A stretch of DNA of 17,568 nucleotides from Pseudomonadota bacterium (GCA_023387085.1 JAEWIL010000066.1:1-17568); one strand, 5' to 3'; shown: positions 7,085-15,671, numbered from the stretch's first letter. Made by a program: numbers and translations. Notes: generated by a model not told the origin, from the sequence alone.

Positions 7085-8058
7085 TTCCGCCCGCCCACGC
7101 CCCGGCCTTTCTGGCCGCGCATGGCTGGGGCGATGCGCAGATTTTGCCGCTGGCGGGGGACGCGTCCTTCCGCCGCTATTTCCGCGTCGTCGATGGCGAG
7201 CGACGGGCGGTGCTGATGGACGCGCCGCCGCCGCACGAGGATCCGCGACCCTTCATCGCAGTTGCCGAATTTCTCTGCGCGCACGGGCTGAATGCGCCGA
7301 CGATCCTCGCGTGCGACCTCGACCGTGGTCTGCTTTTGATCGAGGATTTCGGCGATGTGCGCCTGCGCGAAACGGTCGACGAAGCGCCGCATACGGAGGT
7401 CGACTATTATGCCGGGGTCATCGACCTGCTGGTGCATCTCCACGCACGCCCGGCGATGGCCGGGCTCCCAGTGCATGGATTGGAGCAGTGGCTCGACGAA
7501 GTGACGCTGTTCACCGACTGGTATTGCCCAGCGCTGGGTATCGAAGTCGATCGCGACGGGTTTCGCGCGGCGTGGGAAGCGGCGCTGACGCCAGTCGAGG
7601 CCGACGGTCTGCCGCGCGTCACCGTGCTGCGCGATTTCCATGCCGAGAATATCATGCTCGTGGACGGCAAGACCGGGATCGCCCACTATGGCTTGCTCGA
7701 TTTCCAGGACGCGCTCGTCGGCCATCCTGCCTACGACCTTGCCTCGGTGCTCGAGGATGCGCGGCGCGACGTAACGCCCGCAGTCGAGGCGGCGATGCTC
7801 GACCGCTATGTCGCGGCGACCGGTCGGGGCCAAGCGTTCCGCGCCGCCTATTGGGCGCTCGCGGCGCAGCGCAACACGCGCATCCTTGGCGTCTTCGTTC
7901 GGTTGTGGAAGCGCGACGGCAAGGACGGCTATCGCAAGTTTCAACCGCGCATGTGGGGGCTGCTCGAACGCGATCTGCGGCATCCGGCGCTTGTCCCCGT
8001 CCGGCAATGGTTCGACGCCAATATCCCGGCCTCGAAACGGGCGGAGGCATGGCTGTGA
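7081..8058 (+). CDS. amgK: AmgK-like sugar kinase (aminoglycoside phosphotransferase fold), probable N-acetylmuramate 1-kinase
   Basis: A 325-residue cytosolic protein of the APH/choline-kinase fold. Early segment LAGDASFRRYFRV fits the nucleotide-binding loop. The catalytic loop reads RDFHAEN (Asp185, His187, Asn190), and the metal-binding DFQ motif starts at Asp207, followed by GHPAYDLASVLEDAR. The family includes many unrelated kinases, so the substrate is inferred from context: the next gene overlaps it and encodes a MurU-like nucleotidyltransferase. In Pseudomonas the AmgK-MurU pair phosphorylates MurNAc at C1 and then makes UDP-MurNAc, recycling wall sugars around the fosfomycin-sensitive step. 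ATG 7081 gives an ATGA overlap with the tsaE stop, as at neighbouring junctions. ATG 7069, with GGGAAG 4 bases upstream, is an equally serious in-frame alternative adding four residues. Aminoglycoside resistance is not implied. Confidence 0.8.
   Translation: MIPPAHAPAFLAAHGWGDAQILPLAGDASFRRYFRVVDGERRAVLMDAPPPHEDPRPFIAVAEFLCAHGLNAPTILACDLDRGLLLIEDFGDVRLRETVDEAPHTEVDYYAGVIDLLVHLHARPAMAGLPVHGLEQWLDEVTLFTDWYCPALGIEVDRDGFRAAWEAALTPVEADGLPRVTVLRDFHAENIMLVDGKTGIAHYGLLDFQDALVGHPAYDLASVLEDARRDVTPAVEAAMLDRYVAATGRGQAFRAAYWALAAQRNTRILGVFVRLWKRDGKDGYRKFQPRMWGLLERDLRHPALVPVRQWFDANIPASKRAEAWL
8043..8047 (+). promoter_or_regulatory. Ribosome binding site that decides the murU start
   Basis: GGAGG lies inside the final codons of the kinase gene. 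It is 7 bases before GTG 8055 but only 1 base before the in-frame ATG 8049. The spacing favours GTG 8055, which also makes a 4-base GTGA overlap with the upstream stop codon. Confidence 0.6.
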
Positions 8059-8774
8059 CGGCGAAGATCGAAAGCGCGATGGTAATGGCGGCGGGCATCG
8101 GCAAGCGCATGCGTCCGCTCACCGCGACCCGCCCGAAGCCGCTGGTCCGCGTCGCGGGCAAGGCGCTGATCGACCATAGCCTCGACCGGATCGAGGCCGC
8201 CGGGATCGGTCATGTTGTCGTCAACGTCCATTATCTCGCCGACGCGCTCGAAGCGCATCTCGCGGCACAGAAACGCAATTTCACCATCGCGGTGTCCGAC
8301 GAGCGCGGACAACTCCTCGAAACCGGCGGCGGCATGGTGAAGGCGCTCCCGCTGCTCACCGGCGATCCGATCCTGATCGTCAATAGCGACAATATCTGGA
8401 CCGACGGCCCGCAAGACAGCATCCGAAATCTTGCGCGTCACTGGGACGATGCGAAAATGGATGCGCTGCTGTTGGTCATCCGGCAGGCGAGTGCATCGGG
8501 GCATGGTGGCAAGGGCGATTTCCACATGGACCCCAATGGTGCGCTGTCGCGGCGCAAGCCGGGGCATATCGCGCCCTTCGTCTACACCGGCATCCAGCTT
8601 GTCTCGCGCCGCCTGCTCGAAGGGGCGCCCGATGGCGCTTTTTCGACGAACATCCTATGGGACCGCGCGATCGCGGCGGGTCGGCTTTATGGATTGTCGC
8701 ACATGGGGCAGTGGTTCGACGTCGGCACGCCGGACAGCATAGCGCCGACCGAAGCGGCGTTGAGCGAGGTTTGA
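8055..8774 (+). CDS. murU: MurU-like nucleotidyltransferase (probable MurNAc-1-phosphate uridylyltransferase)
   Basis: A 239-residue cytosolic nucleotidyltransferase of the GT-A/RmlA-like fold that joins a sugar-1-phosphate to a nucleoside triphosphate. The signature AAGIGKRMRPLT (residues 12-23) followed by RPKPL holds the nucleotide-binding loop and the conserved lysine. NSD (110-112) carries the metal-binding aspartate, and VGTPDS (223-228) is the usual C-terminal motif. There is no left-handed beta-helix acyltransferase domain, so this is not a GlmU. Its length and tight coupling to the AmgK-like kinase support UDP-MurNAc formation in peptidoglycan recycling. A mannose- or glucose-1-phosphate transferase cannot be ruled out from sequence alone. 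GTG 8055 was chosen because GGAGG sits 7 bases upstream; ATG 8049 would add two residues. A perfect inverted repeat begins 15 bases after the stop. Confidence 0.84.
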   Translation: MTAKIESAMVMAAGIGKRMRPLTATRPKPLVRVAGKALIDHSLDRIEAAGIGHVVVNVHYLADALEAHLAAQKRNFTIAVSDERGQLLETGGGMVKALPLLTGDPILIVNSDNIWTDGPQDSIRNLARHWDDAKMDALLLVIRQASASGHGGKGDFHMDPNGALSRRKPGHIAPFVYTGIQLVSRRLLEGAPDGAFSTNILWDRAIAAGRLYGLSHMGQWFDVGTPDSIAPTEAALSEV

Positions 8775-8788
8775 TCTTTCAAATTTCG

Positions 8789-8860
8789 TCATTGCGAGCG
8801 CAGCGAAGCAATCCGGAGTTGCGTAAACCGCTCTGGATTGCTTCGCTGCGCTCGCAATGA
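8789..8860. repeat. 26-bp perfect inverted repeat, interspersed-palindrome type, between murU and addB
   Basis: Arm 8789-8814 is the exact reverse complement of arm 8835-8860, separated by 20 bases. In RNA the stem can extend inward by four or five pairs including G-U. Each arm contains the core ATTGCGAGCGCAGCGAAGC or its complement. From memory, this core recurs as an intergenic palindrome in sphingomonads and other bacteria. Only one copy occurs in this window. It ends 15 bases before the TTG start of addB. There is no T-run, so it is not an ordinary terminator. Confidence 0.9.
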
Positions 8861-8875
8861 TTTGGTTGAAATCCC

Positions 8876-11842
8876 TTGGCCGTCGGTAAGCCCGCCATCT
8901 TCTCCATCCCGGTCCACCGGGCCTTTGCCGATGCGCTCGCTGCCGGGATCGTCACCCGCTACGCCGACGGTGCGCTCGGGCTGGCCGACGGGTTGATCCT
9001 GCTGCCCAGCAATCGCGCGCGGAGCGCGGTGCAGGCGGCGTTCGTGCGCGCCGGCGGAGCGGGACTGCTGATGCCGCGCCTCGCCGTGATCGGCGATGCC
9101 GACCTCGATGAATCGGTGGCGCTCGCGCTCGATGCGATCGACGACGATCCGCTTCCGCCTGCGATCGATCCGCTCCGCCGCCGCCTGCTGCTCGCCGAAC
9201 TGATCGAGCGCCACACGCCGGCGGGCGAGGAAGCGATACTCGGCGCCGCTGCCTTCCAGCTCGCCGACGGGCTCGCGCGGGTGATCGACCAGCTTCATTA
9301 TGAAGAGGTGTCGGTCGCGGCGCTCGTAGATCTCGATCTCGGCGCGTTCGCGGGCCACTGGCAGGCATCCCTCGGCCGGCTGCGACTGCTCGTCGATCAT
9401 TGGCCGGAGGTGCTTGCCGGGACCGGCAGCATCGACCGCGCCGAGCGTCGCAACCGGCTGCTCGACCGGGTGACCGCGGGATGGCGCGCCGCGCCGCCCG
9501 CGCGCTTCGTTGTCGCAGCGGGGATCACCACCGCGGCGCCCGCAATCGCGCGGCTGATGCGGACGGTCGCTGACATGGCGCGCGGGTCGGTTGTCCTGCC
9601 CGGCCTCGACCAGGTGATGGCGCCGCAGGAATGGGAGGCGCTCGGCCCCACCCGGCCAGATCCGGACAATGCCGCGCGGCCGCTCGAAACGCACCCGCAA
9701 TATCACCTCAAGCTGCTCATAGATCGCATGGGCGTCAGCCGCGACGAGGTCGTGGAATGGGAGGGCGTGTCCGAATTCGACGGCCCGGCGGCGCGCACGC
9801 CCTTCCTCTCGCTGCTCTTTGCGCCCGCCGACTACACCGCGCAGTGGCAAGCGGCCGGCGATCTGTCGGCGGCGACCACCGGGATTTCCGGCGCGGTGTT
9901 CGCCGCCGACGGGCAGGAGGCGCAGGGGATTGCGCTGCTGATGCGCGAGGCAATCGAAACGCCGGGGCGCACCGCCGCGCTGGTGACGCCCGATCGCGGA
10001 CTGGCCGAGCGCGTTGCGGCGGCGCTCGCGCGGTGGGGAATTTCGGTCGACGACAGCGCCGGCCAGCCGTTGTCGCGGACGCCGCCGGGGGCGCTGCTGC
10101 TGCTGCTTGCCGAGCTTGCGGCCGGTTTCGATCCGGTCGCGCTGGTGTCGTTGCTCGGACACCCGCTGGTACGAAAGGGTGAAGCGCGGACGGCGTGGCT
10201 CGACCAGTTGCGCCGGCTCGATCTGGCCCTCCGCGAGCCGGGACTGACGCCGGGATGGGATGGCGTTGGCGCGCGCATTGCCGAACGGGCGGCCGATCCG
10301 AAAGCGCGCGGACATGGCCAAGCAACCGAATTGCAGCCCTGGTGGGAAGAGGTTTCGGGCGCGCTCGGCGCTGCGCTGGCGCCCTTCGCGGGGCCGGCGG
10401 CGCCGATCGAGCTTCTTGCCGCGCTCCAGAAGGGGGTCGAGTGGCTGACGGGCGACGCGATATGGTCGGGCCCCGCGGGGCGGATGCTCGCCGAACTGTT
10501 CGACCAGTGGGCGCTTGCGCGCGGTGACGGCCCGGCGCTCGTCGATCCCGCCGATTTCCCGGTGATGCTCGCTCAGCTTCTGGCGCAGGCAAATGTGCGG
10601 CCGCCTTACGGCGGGCACCCGCGTCTCTTCATCTGGGGGCTGCTGGAGGCGCGATTGCAGCGCGCCGGTCTGATGATCCTGGGGGGGCTCGACGAGGGGC
10701 GCTGGCCTGCGGCGACGCAGCCCGATCCATGGCTCGCCCCCGGCATTCGCCGGTTGATGGGTCTGCCCGCGCCCGAACGGCAACAGGGAATGGCGGCGCA
10801 TGATTTCGCGGGGGCGCTCGCGGGACAGGAAATCGTCGTCACCCGCGCCGAGCGCAGCAGCGGCGACCCGGCAGTGGCGTCGCGCTTCTGGCTGCGTCTC
10901 GCGGCGCTCGCCGGCGACTTGCCCGAACCCGCACCGGGCGGCGTTCCGGTAACGCGGCTTGCGGCCGAACTCGATGTGCCACCGGGCGGGGCGCAGCCGG
11001 TCGACAAACCCGCGCCGCGGCCGCCTGCCGCGGATCGGCCGCGCCGGATCAGCGTCACCGGCGTCGACAGGCTCGTGCGCGATCCCTTCGCCTTTTACGC
11101 CGACCGGATGCTCGGTCTGTCGGCGCTCGATCCGCTGAGCGCCGCGCCCGACCCGCGCTGGCGCGGAACGCGCGTGCACAAATTATTCGAGGACTGGGTG
11201 CGCGGCGGCGCGACGCGCGAGGGATTCGAAGCCGAACTGGCGGCGCTCGACAAGGATCCCGCGCTCGATGCGATCGCGCGCGCCTTCTGGCTGCCGCGGA
11301 TCGAGCCCGCGCTGCGCTGGGCGGCGGCGCAGCTATGGAATGCCGAAGAGCGCAAACCGGCGATGGTCGAGGCGCAGGGCGAATTGATCGTCGACGGAAT
11401 AACGCTCCACGGCAAGGCCGACCGGATCGACCGCGACGCCGACGGCCATCTGTCGATCGTCGATTACAAGTCCGGCGGCGCGCCGAGCGCGAAGGCAGCG
11501 TTCGAAAAGCTCGACAACCAGCTCGGGCTGCTGGGGCTGATCGCACGCGAAGGGGGCATGAAGGACATCGAGGCTGCGCCGGTCGCAAACCTCGAATATT
11601 GGAGCCTCCGGCCCGATCGCCGCGCCGGGGGAGCGGGAAAAATCTCGAACACCTATGGACCCCGCAACGACCTCAAGAGCGCGGACGCAGCGATCGACCA
11701 TGCTGCCGACGCGCTATCGGACCTTGCGGCGCGCTACCTGTTCGGCGACGCGCCTTTCGGCCCCGGCGATGGCGCCGGCTATGGCGATTATGATCAGCTG
11801 ATGCGGCGCGACGAATGGTTCGGACGCGGGGAGGCCGACTGA
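8876..11842 (+). CDS. addB: Double-strand break repair protein AddB (AddAB helicase-nuclease subunit)
   Basis: A 988-residue subunit of AddAB, the complex that processes broken DNA ends for RecA-dependent repair in alphaproteobacteria. The N-terminal segment (LILLPSNRARSAVQAAF) is helicase-like but has no Walker A lysine loop, as expected for this AddB lineage. The segment IWGLLEARLQRAGLMILGG followed by LDEGRWP is a strong family marker. A C-terminal RecB-type nuclease follows: His768, GKADRID (846-852, catalytic Asp849), and DYK with Asp863 and Lys865. The whole protein has no cysteine, so the four-cysteine iron-sulfur staple of Bacillus AddB is absent. The TTG at 8876 is the only plausible start: an in-frame TGA lies at 8867-8869, and the next ATG is far inside. 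No good Shine-Dalgarno is visible. The stop overlaps addA by one base (TGATG). Confidence 0.95.
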   Translation: MAVGKPAIFSIPVHRAFADALAAGIVTRYADGALGLADGLILLPSNRARSAVQAAFVRAGGAGLLMPRLAVIGDADLDESVALALDAIDDDPLPPAIDPLRRRLLLAELIERHTPAGEEAILGAAAFQLADGLARVIDQLHYEEVSVAALVDLDLGAFAGHWQASLGRLRLLVDHWPEVLAGTGSIDRAERRNRLLDRVTAGWRAAPPARFVVAAGITTAAPAIARLMRTVADMARGSVVLPGLDQVMAPQEWEALGPTRPDPDNAARPLETHPQYHLKLLIDRMGVSRDEVVEWEGVSEFDGPAARTPFLSLLFAPADYTAQWQAAGDLSAATTGISGAVFAADGQEAQGIALLMREAIETPGRTAALVTPDRGLAERVAAALARWGISVDDSAGQPLSRTPPGALLLLLAELAAGFDPVALVSLLGHPLVRKGEARTAWLDQLRRLDLALREPGLTPGWDGVGARIAERAADPKARGHGQATELQPWWEEVSGALGAALAPFAGPAAPIELLAALQKGVEWLTGDAIWSGPAGRMLAELFDQWALARGDGPALVDPADFPVMLAQLLAQANVRPPYGGHPRLFIWGLLEARLQRAGLMILGGLDEGRWPAATQPDPWLAPGIRRLMGLPAPERQQGMAAHDFAGALAGQEIVVTRAERSSGDPAVASRFWLRLAALAGDLPEPAPGGVPVTRLAAELDVPPGGAQPVDKPAPRPPAADRPRRISVTGVDRLVRDPFAFYADRMLGLSALDPLSAAPDPRWRGTRVHKLFEDWVRGGATREGFEAELAALDKDPALDAIARAFWLPRIEPALRWAAAQLWNAEERKPAMVEAQGELIVDGITLHGKADRIDRDADGHLSIVDYKSGGAPSAKAAFEKLDNQLGLLGLIAREGGMKDIEAAPVANLEYWSLRPDRRAGGAGKISNTYGPRNDLKSADAAIDHAADALSDLAARYLFGDAPFGPGDGAGYGDYDQLMRRDEWFGRGEAD
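11828..11834 (+). promoter_or_regulatory. Ribosome binding site of addA
   Basis: GGGGAGG lies inside the last codons of addB, 7 bases before ATG 11842. It decides between that ATG and the in-frame ATG at 11815, which lies upstream of the site and would add nine residues. Confidence 0.8.
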
Positions 11843-14800
11843 TGGCGAAACCTGGAGGCCTTGCGACGCTCGACCCGCGGCAAAGAACCGCCGCCGACCC
11901 CGAACAGCATGTATGGCTCGGCGCGTCGGCGGGGACAGGCAAGACGCAGGTCCTGTCGGCGCGCGTACTGCGGTTGATGCTGGACGGCGTCTCGCCCGAG
12001 GCGATCCTGTGCATCACCTTCACCAAGGCGGGCGCGGCGGAAATGGCGCACCGCATCCACGAGCGGCTCGCGGCGTGGGTGCGGATGGACGACGGCGATT
12101 TGCGCCTCGACCTGCGGGCGCTGGGGCTCGACTGGGATCGGCCCGGGCTGATGACGCGGGCGCGATCGCTGTTCGCGACGGTAATCGATAGTCCCGGCGG
12201 CGCGATCCGCGTCCAGACGATCCATGCCTTTTGCCAGACGTTGCTCGCGAGCTTCCCGCTCGAGGCGAAGCTGCTGCCCGGTTTCCGGGCGATCGAGGAG
12301 GACGAGGCGGCGGCCTTGCAGCGGACGGTCCTGACAGACCTCCTCGAAGCGGGAGACGAGCGCGCCCTGTTGCGCGATTCGGCGGCGATGCTGTCGCGGC
12401 GGCTGGGGCAGGAATCGGCCTTGTCCTTCCTGTCGAACTGTGCGGCGGCGTTCGGCGGTCCGCGCGCGATGTTGCCGCCGTCGGCGCACGATCTTCGCGC
12501 GGCCCTCGATCTGCCGGGCGGCGATCCCGATGACTGGATCACGGCCGAACTGGCGGCGGGGGCGATCGCCGACGACGATATTCGCGCGGTGGCGACGAGC
12601 GGCGCGAACTGGGGGACGAAGACCGGGCTTGCCTGTTCGGATGTGATGGTTGGCTGGCTGATCGCCGACCCGGCGAAGCGCACCGCGATGCTCGGCGAAC
12701 TCATCGGCTGCTTCCTGACCGGCAAGGGCGATTTGCGTGCCGATTTTGCGGGCGAAAAGGGCAAGATGACCGACTGCGTCGACAGCGCGGTCCGGATCGT
12801 CGAGGCGGCGCAGGCGCTCGTCGGCACCGCGACCGCGATGCGCGTCGCCGACGACCTGGCCGCGGCGTGGAAGCTCGGGAGCCGGTTCGCCGAAGCCTAT
12901 GCGCTCGCGAAGCGCGAGCAGGGGCTCGCCGATTTCGACGACCTGATCACGCTCGCCGGCTCGCTGCTGCGCGTCAGCGGTTTCGGCGAATGGGTGCGCT
13001 TCAAGCTCGACCAGCGCACCGACCATATTTTGGTCGATGAGGCGCAGGACACCAACATGCGCCAGTGGGGCATCGTCGAGGCGCTGGCGCGCGAATTTTT
13101 CGCGGGCGAGGGGGCGAAGGGCGATCTGATCCGCACCATGTTCGCGGTCGGCGACCGCAAGCAGGCTATCTTCGGTTTTCAGGGTACCGACCCAGAGGCC
13201 TTCGAGGGCGCGAAGCAGATATTCGGTCTTTATGGCGACCGCGCCGGCAACCCGCTGAGGCTCGTCGATCTCGTCTCCAACTATCGCTCGACCCCGGCGT
13301 TGTTGTCGGTGGTCGATGCCTGGCTGGCGGCCGGCGGGACCGAGGCGATGGGGCTCGCCGGCGAAGAGCCGCCGCACCGGCCGTTCCGCGAGGTCCACGC
13401 CGGGCAAGTCGAATTGTGGCAACCGCTTCCCGTCGGCAAGGCGCTCGATCCCGAAGCCGAAGAGGGCGAAGACGGGGAGGGCGACGGAAGCGCGCCGGCT
13501 TCCGACCCTGCGTCGATGCGGCTCGCCAAGGCGATTGCCGCCGAGGTGCAGGACTGGATCGCCAATGGCAAGGATGGCCGGCCGGTCGCGCCAAGAGACA
13601 TCATGATCCTCGTCCGGCGCCGCCGCGACCTTGCGGCACGCATCGTCGCGCGCTTGCAGGCGTTGCATGTGCCGGTCGCGGGTGTCGACCGGTTCGCGCT
13701 GACACAGCCGCTCGCCGTGCAGGACCTGATCGCGGCAATGCGCTTCGCCGTGCAGCCGCTCGACGATCTCAATCTCGCGTCGCTGCTCGTGTCACCGCTG
13801 ATCGGTTGGACGCAGGACGAGCTGTATGTGCGCACCCACAAGCGCGGTCGCGCCGCGCTGTGGGAGCATCTCCGCGCGACGGCCGACGACATGCCCGCGG
13901 CGACGATGGCGGCGCTGCGCCATTTGCTCGGCATGGCCGATTTCACGACGCCGTTCCGCTTTCTTGAGAGCGTCCTGTCGGGGCCGATCGACGGACGGCG
14001 GCGGCTTTATGCACGGCTGGGCCGCGAGGCGCGCGATCCCATCGACGAACTTTTGAATCAGGCACTCGCGTTCGAACAGCGCGAGACGATGTCGTTGCTC
14101 GGCTTCGTGACGCAGATCGAGGGAAGTGCGGCCGACATCAAGCGTCAGACCGAGGCGCGCAGCGACGTCGTGCGGGTGATGACCGTGCATGGATCGAAGG
14201 GTCTGCAGGCGCCGATCGTCATCCTGGCCGATGCGACCGACGACGCTGGGATCGGGCATCGGCCGTTCAGCGTCGATGTCGCGGGATGGGAGAAGTTGCC
14301 CGTGTTCGCGTTGCCTGCCGACGAGCGGCACGGCAAGCTTGCCGACGCCTATGCCGCCGCGGCGAAGGCGGCGTCGGAGGAACATTGGCGGCTTTTCTAT
14401 GTCGCGATGACGCGCGCCGAGGAAGTCCTCGTCGTCGCGGGGGTGACGAAGAAGCCCGACCGCACGGTCTCCGAGACGAGCTGGCATGCGGCAGCCGAAA
14501 GCGTACTGGCTGGGATGGGCAGCGAATGGGAAGATGCGGGGCCGTTGTGGGGCCAGCGCCGCGTCCACCGTGCCAATGCGGGTAAATGGGCAAAAAGGGC
14601 CAGCGCCGCGAAGATTGCGGCACCACCCCTCGTCGTTCCCGACTGGGCGCTGCGGCCCGCGCCCGAGGAAGCTCGCCCGCCGCGCCCGCTGGCGCCTTCG
14701 GCGCTCGGCGAAGACGATGTCGCGGTGCCGCCACAGGGCGTCGCGCGCGTCGCGGCGGTCGAACGCGGGCTGTTGCTGCACGCTTTGTTCGAGCGGCTTC

Positions 14801-15279
14801 CTCCTGTCGCTCCCGAGAAACGTCGTACGGCGGCGCTGCGCTGGCTCGTCCCTCAGGCCCCGGGGCTGACCGAGTCGGCGCGGGCCGCGATGGTCGACGA
14901 GGTGCTGACCATTCTTGACGATCCTGACCATGCCGCGCTGTTCGGCCCCGGAAGCCTTGCCGAGGTTCCCTTGTCGGCGGTGGTTGACGGGGCGGTCATC
15001 GCGGGGATCGTCGATCGCCTGCTCGTTACCGAAAGCGGAGTGACCGTGATCGATTACAAGACGGGACGACGCGTGCCCGATGACGCGGCCGCCGTTGCGC
15101 CCGCCTATCTCCGCCAGATGGCGGCGTATCGCGACGCGCTCGGTGTGATCTTCCCCGGAAGGCGCGTCGAGGCGGCGCTGCTCTACACTGCCGCACCGCG
15201 GCTGATCCGGCTGGGCGACGCGCTGCTCGACGCGCACAAGCTGGGCTTGGCGGCAACCAAGGCGAATTTGCCGGGTTGA
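11842..15279 (+). CDS. addA: Double-strand break repair helicase-nuclease AddA
   Basis: A UvrD/RecB-family 3'-5' helicase with a C-terminal nuclease, 1145 residues, the motor subunit of AddAB. Helicase motifs appear in order: GASAGTGKT (27-35, Lys34), ITFTKAGAAEMA (Ia), DEAQDT (399-404, Walker B), VGDRKQAIFGFQG (III), LVSNYRSTPALL (IV), VMTVHGSKGLQAP (V) and YVAMTRAEE (VI, Arg858). The nuclease has His980, GIVDR with Asp1058, and IDYK with Asp1071 and Lys1073, so both AddA and AddB look nuclease-competent. An acidic low-complexity linker starts near residue 536. ATG 11842 overlaps the addB stop by one base and has GGGGAGG 7 bases upstream. Codon use matches the neighbours and nothing is broken. 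It is followed by trxA after 61 bases. Confidence 0.96.
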   Translation: MAKPGGLATLDPRQRTAADPEQHVWLGASAGTGKTQVLSARVLRLMLDGVSPEAILCITFTKAGAAEMAHRIHERLAAWVRMDDGDLRLDLRALGLDWDRPGLMTRARSLFATVIDSPGGAIRVQTIHAFCQTLLASFPLEAKLLPGFRAIEEDEAAALQRTVLTDLLEAGDERALLRDSAAMLSRRLGQESALSFLSNCAAAFGGPRAMLPPSAHDLRAALDLPGGDPDDWITAELAAGAIADDDIRAVATSGANWGTKTGLACSDVMVGWLIADPAKRTAMLGELIGCFLTGKGDLRADFAGEKGKMTDCVDSAVRIVEAAQALVGTATAMRVADDLAAAWKLGSRFAEAYALAKREQGLADFDDLITLAGSLLRVSGFGEWVRFKLDQRTDHILVDEAQDTNMRQWGIVEALAREFFAGEGAKGDLIRTMFAVGDRKQAIFGFQGTDPEAFEGAKQIFGLYGDRAGNPLRLVDLVSNYRSTPALLSVVDAWLAAGGTEAMGLAGEEPPHRPFREVHAGQVELWQPLPVGKALDPEAEEGEDGEGDGSAPASDPASMRLAKAIAAEVQDWIANGKDGRPVAPRDIMILVRRRRDLAARIVARLQALHVPVAGVDRFALTQPLAVQDLIAAMRFAVQPLDDLNLASLLVSPLIGWTQDELYVRTHKRGRAALWEHLRATADDMPAATMAALRHLLGMADFTTPFRFLESVLSGPIDGRRRLYARLGREARDPIDELLNQALAFEQRETMSLLGFVTQIEGSAADIKRQTEARSDVVRVMTVHGSKGLQAPIVILADATDDAGIGHRPFSVDVAGWEKLPVFALPADERHGKLADAYAAAAKAASEEHWRLFYVAMTRAEEVLVVAGVTKKPDRTVSETSWHAAAESVLAGMGSEWEDAGPLWGQRRVHRANAGKWAKRASAAKIAAPPLVVPDWALRPAPEEARPPRPLAPSALGEDDVAVPPQGVARVAAVERGLLLHALFERLPPVAPEKRRTAALRWLVPQAPGLTESARAAMVDEVLTILDDPDHAALFGPGSLAEVPLSAVVDGAVIAGIVDRLLVTESGVTVIDYKTGRRVPDDAAAVAPAYLRQMAAYRDALGVIFPGRRVEAALLYTAAPRLIRLGDALLDAHKLGLAATKANLPG

Positions 15280-15283
15280 GCCC

Positions 15284-15312
15284 TTGAGCCGGACGCACCG
15301 ACGCCCTAGCTT
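15284..15312 (+). promoter_or_regulatory. Weak candidate promoter for trxA
   Basis: TTGAGC (15284-15289; four of six -35 consensus bases) and TAGCTT (15307-15312; three of six -10 bases) are separated by 17 bases, placing a start site roughly 20 bases before the trxA ATG. The match is modest and GC-rich DNA gives chance hits. It is listed because the 61-base gap and a good ribosome binding site suggest trxA may be transcribed independently of addA. Confidence 0.25.
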
Positions 15313-15329
15313 GGGGGCAACGATATTTC

Positions 15330-15334
15330 AGGAG
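15330..15334 (+). promoter_or_regulatory. Ribosome binding site of trxA
   Basis: AGGAG lies 6 bases before ATG 15341. It rules out an upstream in-frame start, which would add 19 residues unlike any thioredoxin N-terminus. Confidence 0.85.
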
Positions 15335-15340
15335 ACTCTC

Positions 15341-15661
15341 ATGGGTACCAAAGCCATTACCGACGCGAGCTTTCAGGCCGACGTCATCGACAGCGACACC
15401 CCCGTTCTGGTCGATTTCTGGGCCGAATGGTGTGGTCCGTGCAAGATGATCGGTCCCTCGCTCGAGGAAATCTCCGACGAACTCGCGGGCAAGGTCGTGA
15501 TCGCCAAGCTCAACATCGACGATCACCCCGACGCGCCGAGTAAATATGGCGTGCGCGGTATCCCGACGATGATCCTGTTCAAGAACGGCGAGATCGCCGA
15601 CACCAAGGTCGGCGCGGCGCCGAAGAGCGCGCTCAAGGGCTGGCTCGAAAGCGCGCTGTAA
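15341..15661 (+). CDS. trxA: Thioredoxin
   Basis: A 106-residue cytosolic thioredoxin that reduces protein disulfides and is itself recycled by NADPH-thioredoxin reductase. The active site WCGPC is present (Cys31, Cys34), and GVRGIPT carries the cis-proline (Pro75) facing it. The buried-acid region before the active site (VDFWAEW) is also typical. The length is that of a minimal single-domain thioredoxin, with no signal peptide or membrane segment, so it is not a periplasmic DsbE/TlpA type. It lies 61 bases after addA and ends 10 bases before a terminator stem, so the terminator probably ends the whole plus-strand series. The grouping of addAB with trxA is one I recall from other alphaproteobacteria, although no direct functional link is evident. 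Confidence 0.97.
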   Translation: MGTKAITDASFQADVIDSDTPVLVDFWAEWCGPCKMIGPSLEEISDELAGKVVIAKLNIDDHPDAPSKYGVRGIPTMILFKNGEIADTKVGAAPKSALKGWLESAL

Positions 15662-15671
15662 GGAATGATGG

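Noticed and set aside
7081..8058. Aminoglycoside resistance gene
   Set aside because: The fold is shared, but the overlap with a MurU-like gene and the conserved core-genome position argue for a metabolic sugar kinase.
8789..11179. Long minus-strand open frame (796 codons) opposite addB
   Set aside because: Shadow of addB; its end merely translates the palindrome, and its composition is the arginine-rich type expected from antisense GC-rich DNA.
11794..15237. Minus-strand open frames of 624 and 481 codons opposite addA
   Set aside because: Both lie wholly over addA, which has every helicase and nuclease motif in order; no family resemblance on the other strand.
15284..15340. Longer thioredoxin starting upstream at 15284
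   Set aside because: The extra residues do not resemble a thioredoxin or signal peptide, and AGGAG at 15330-15334 points to ATG 15341.
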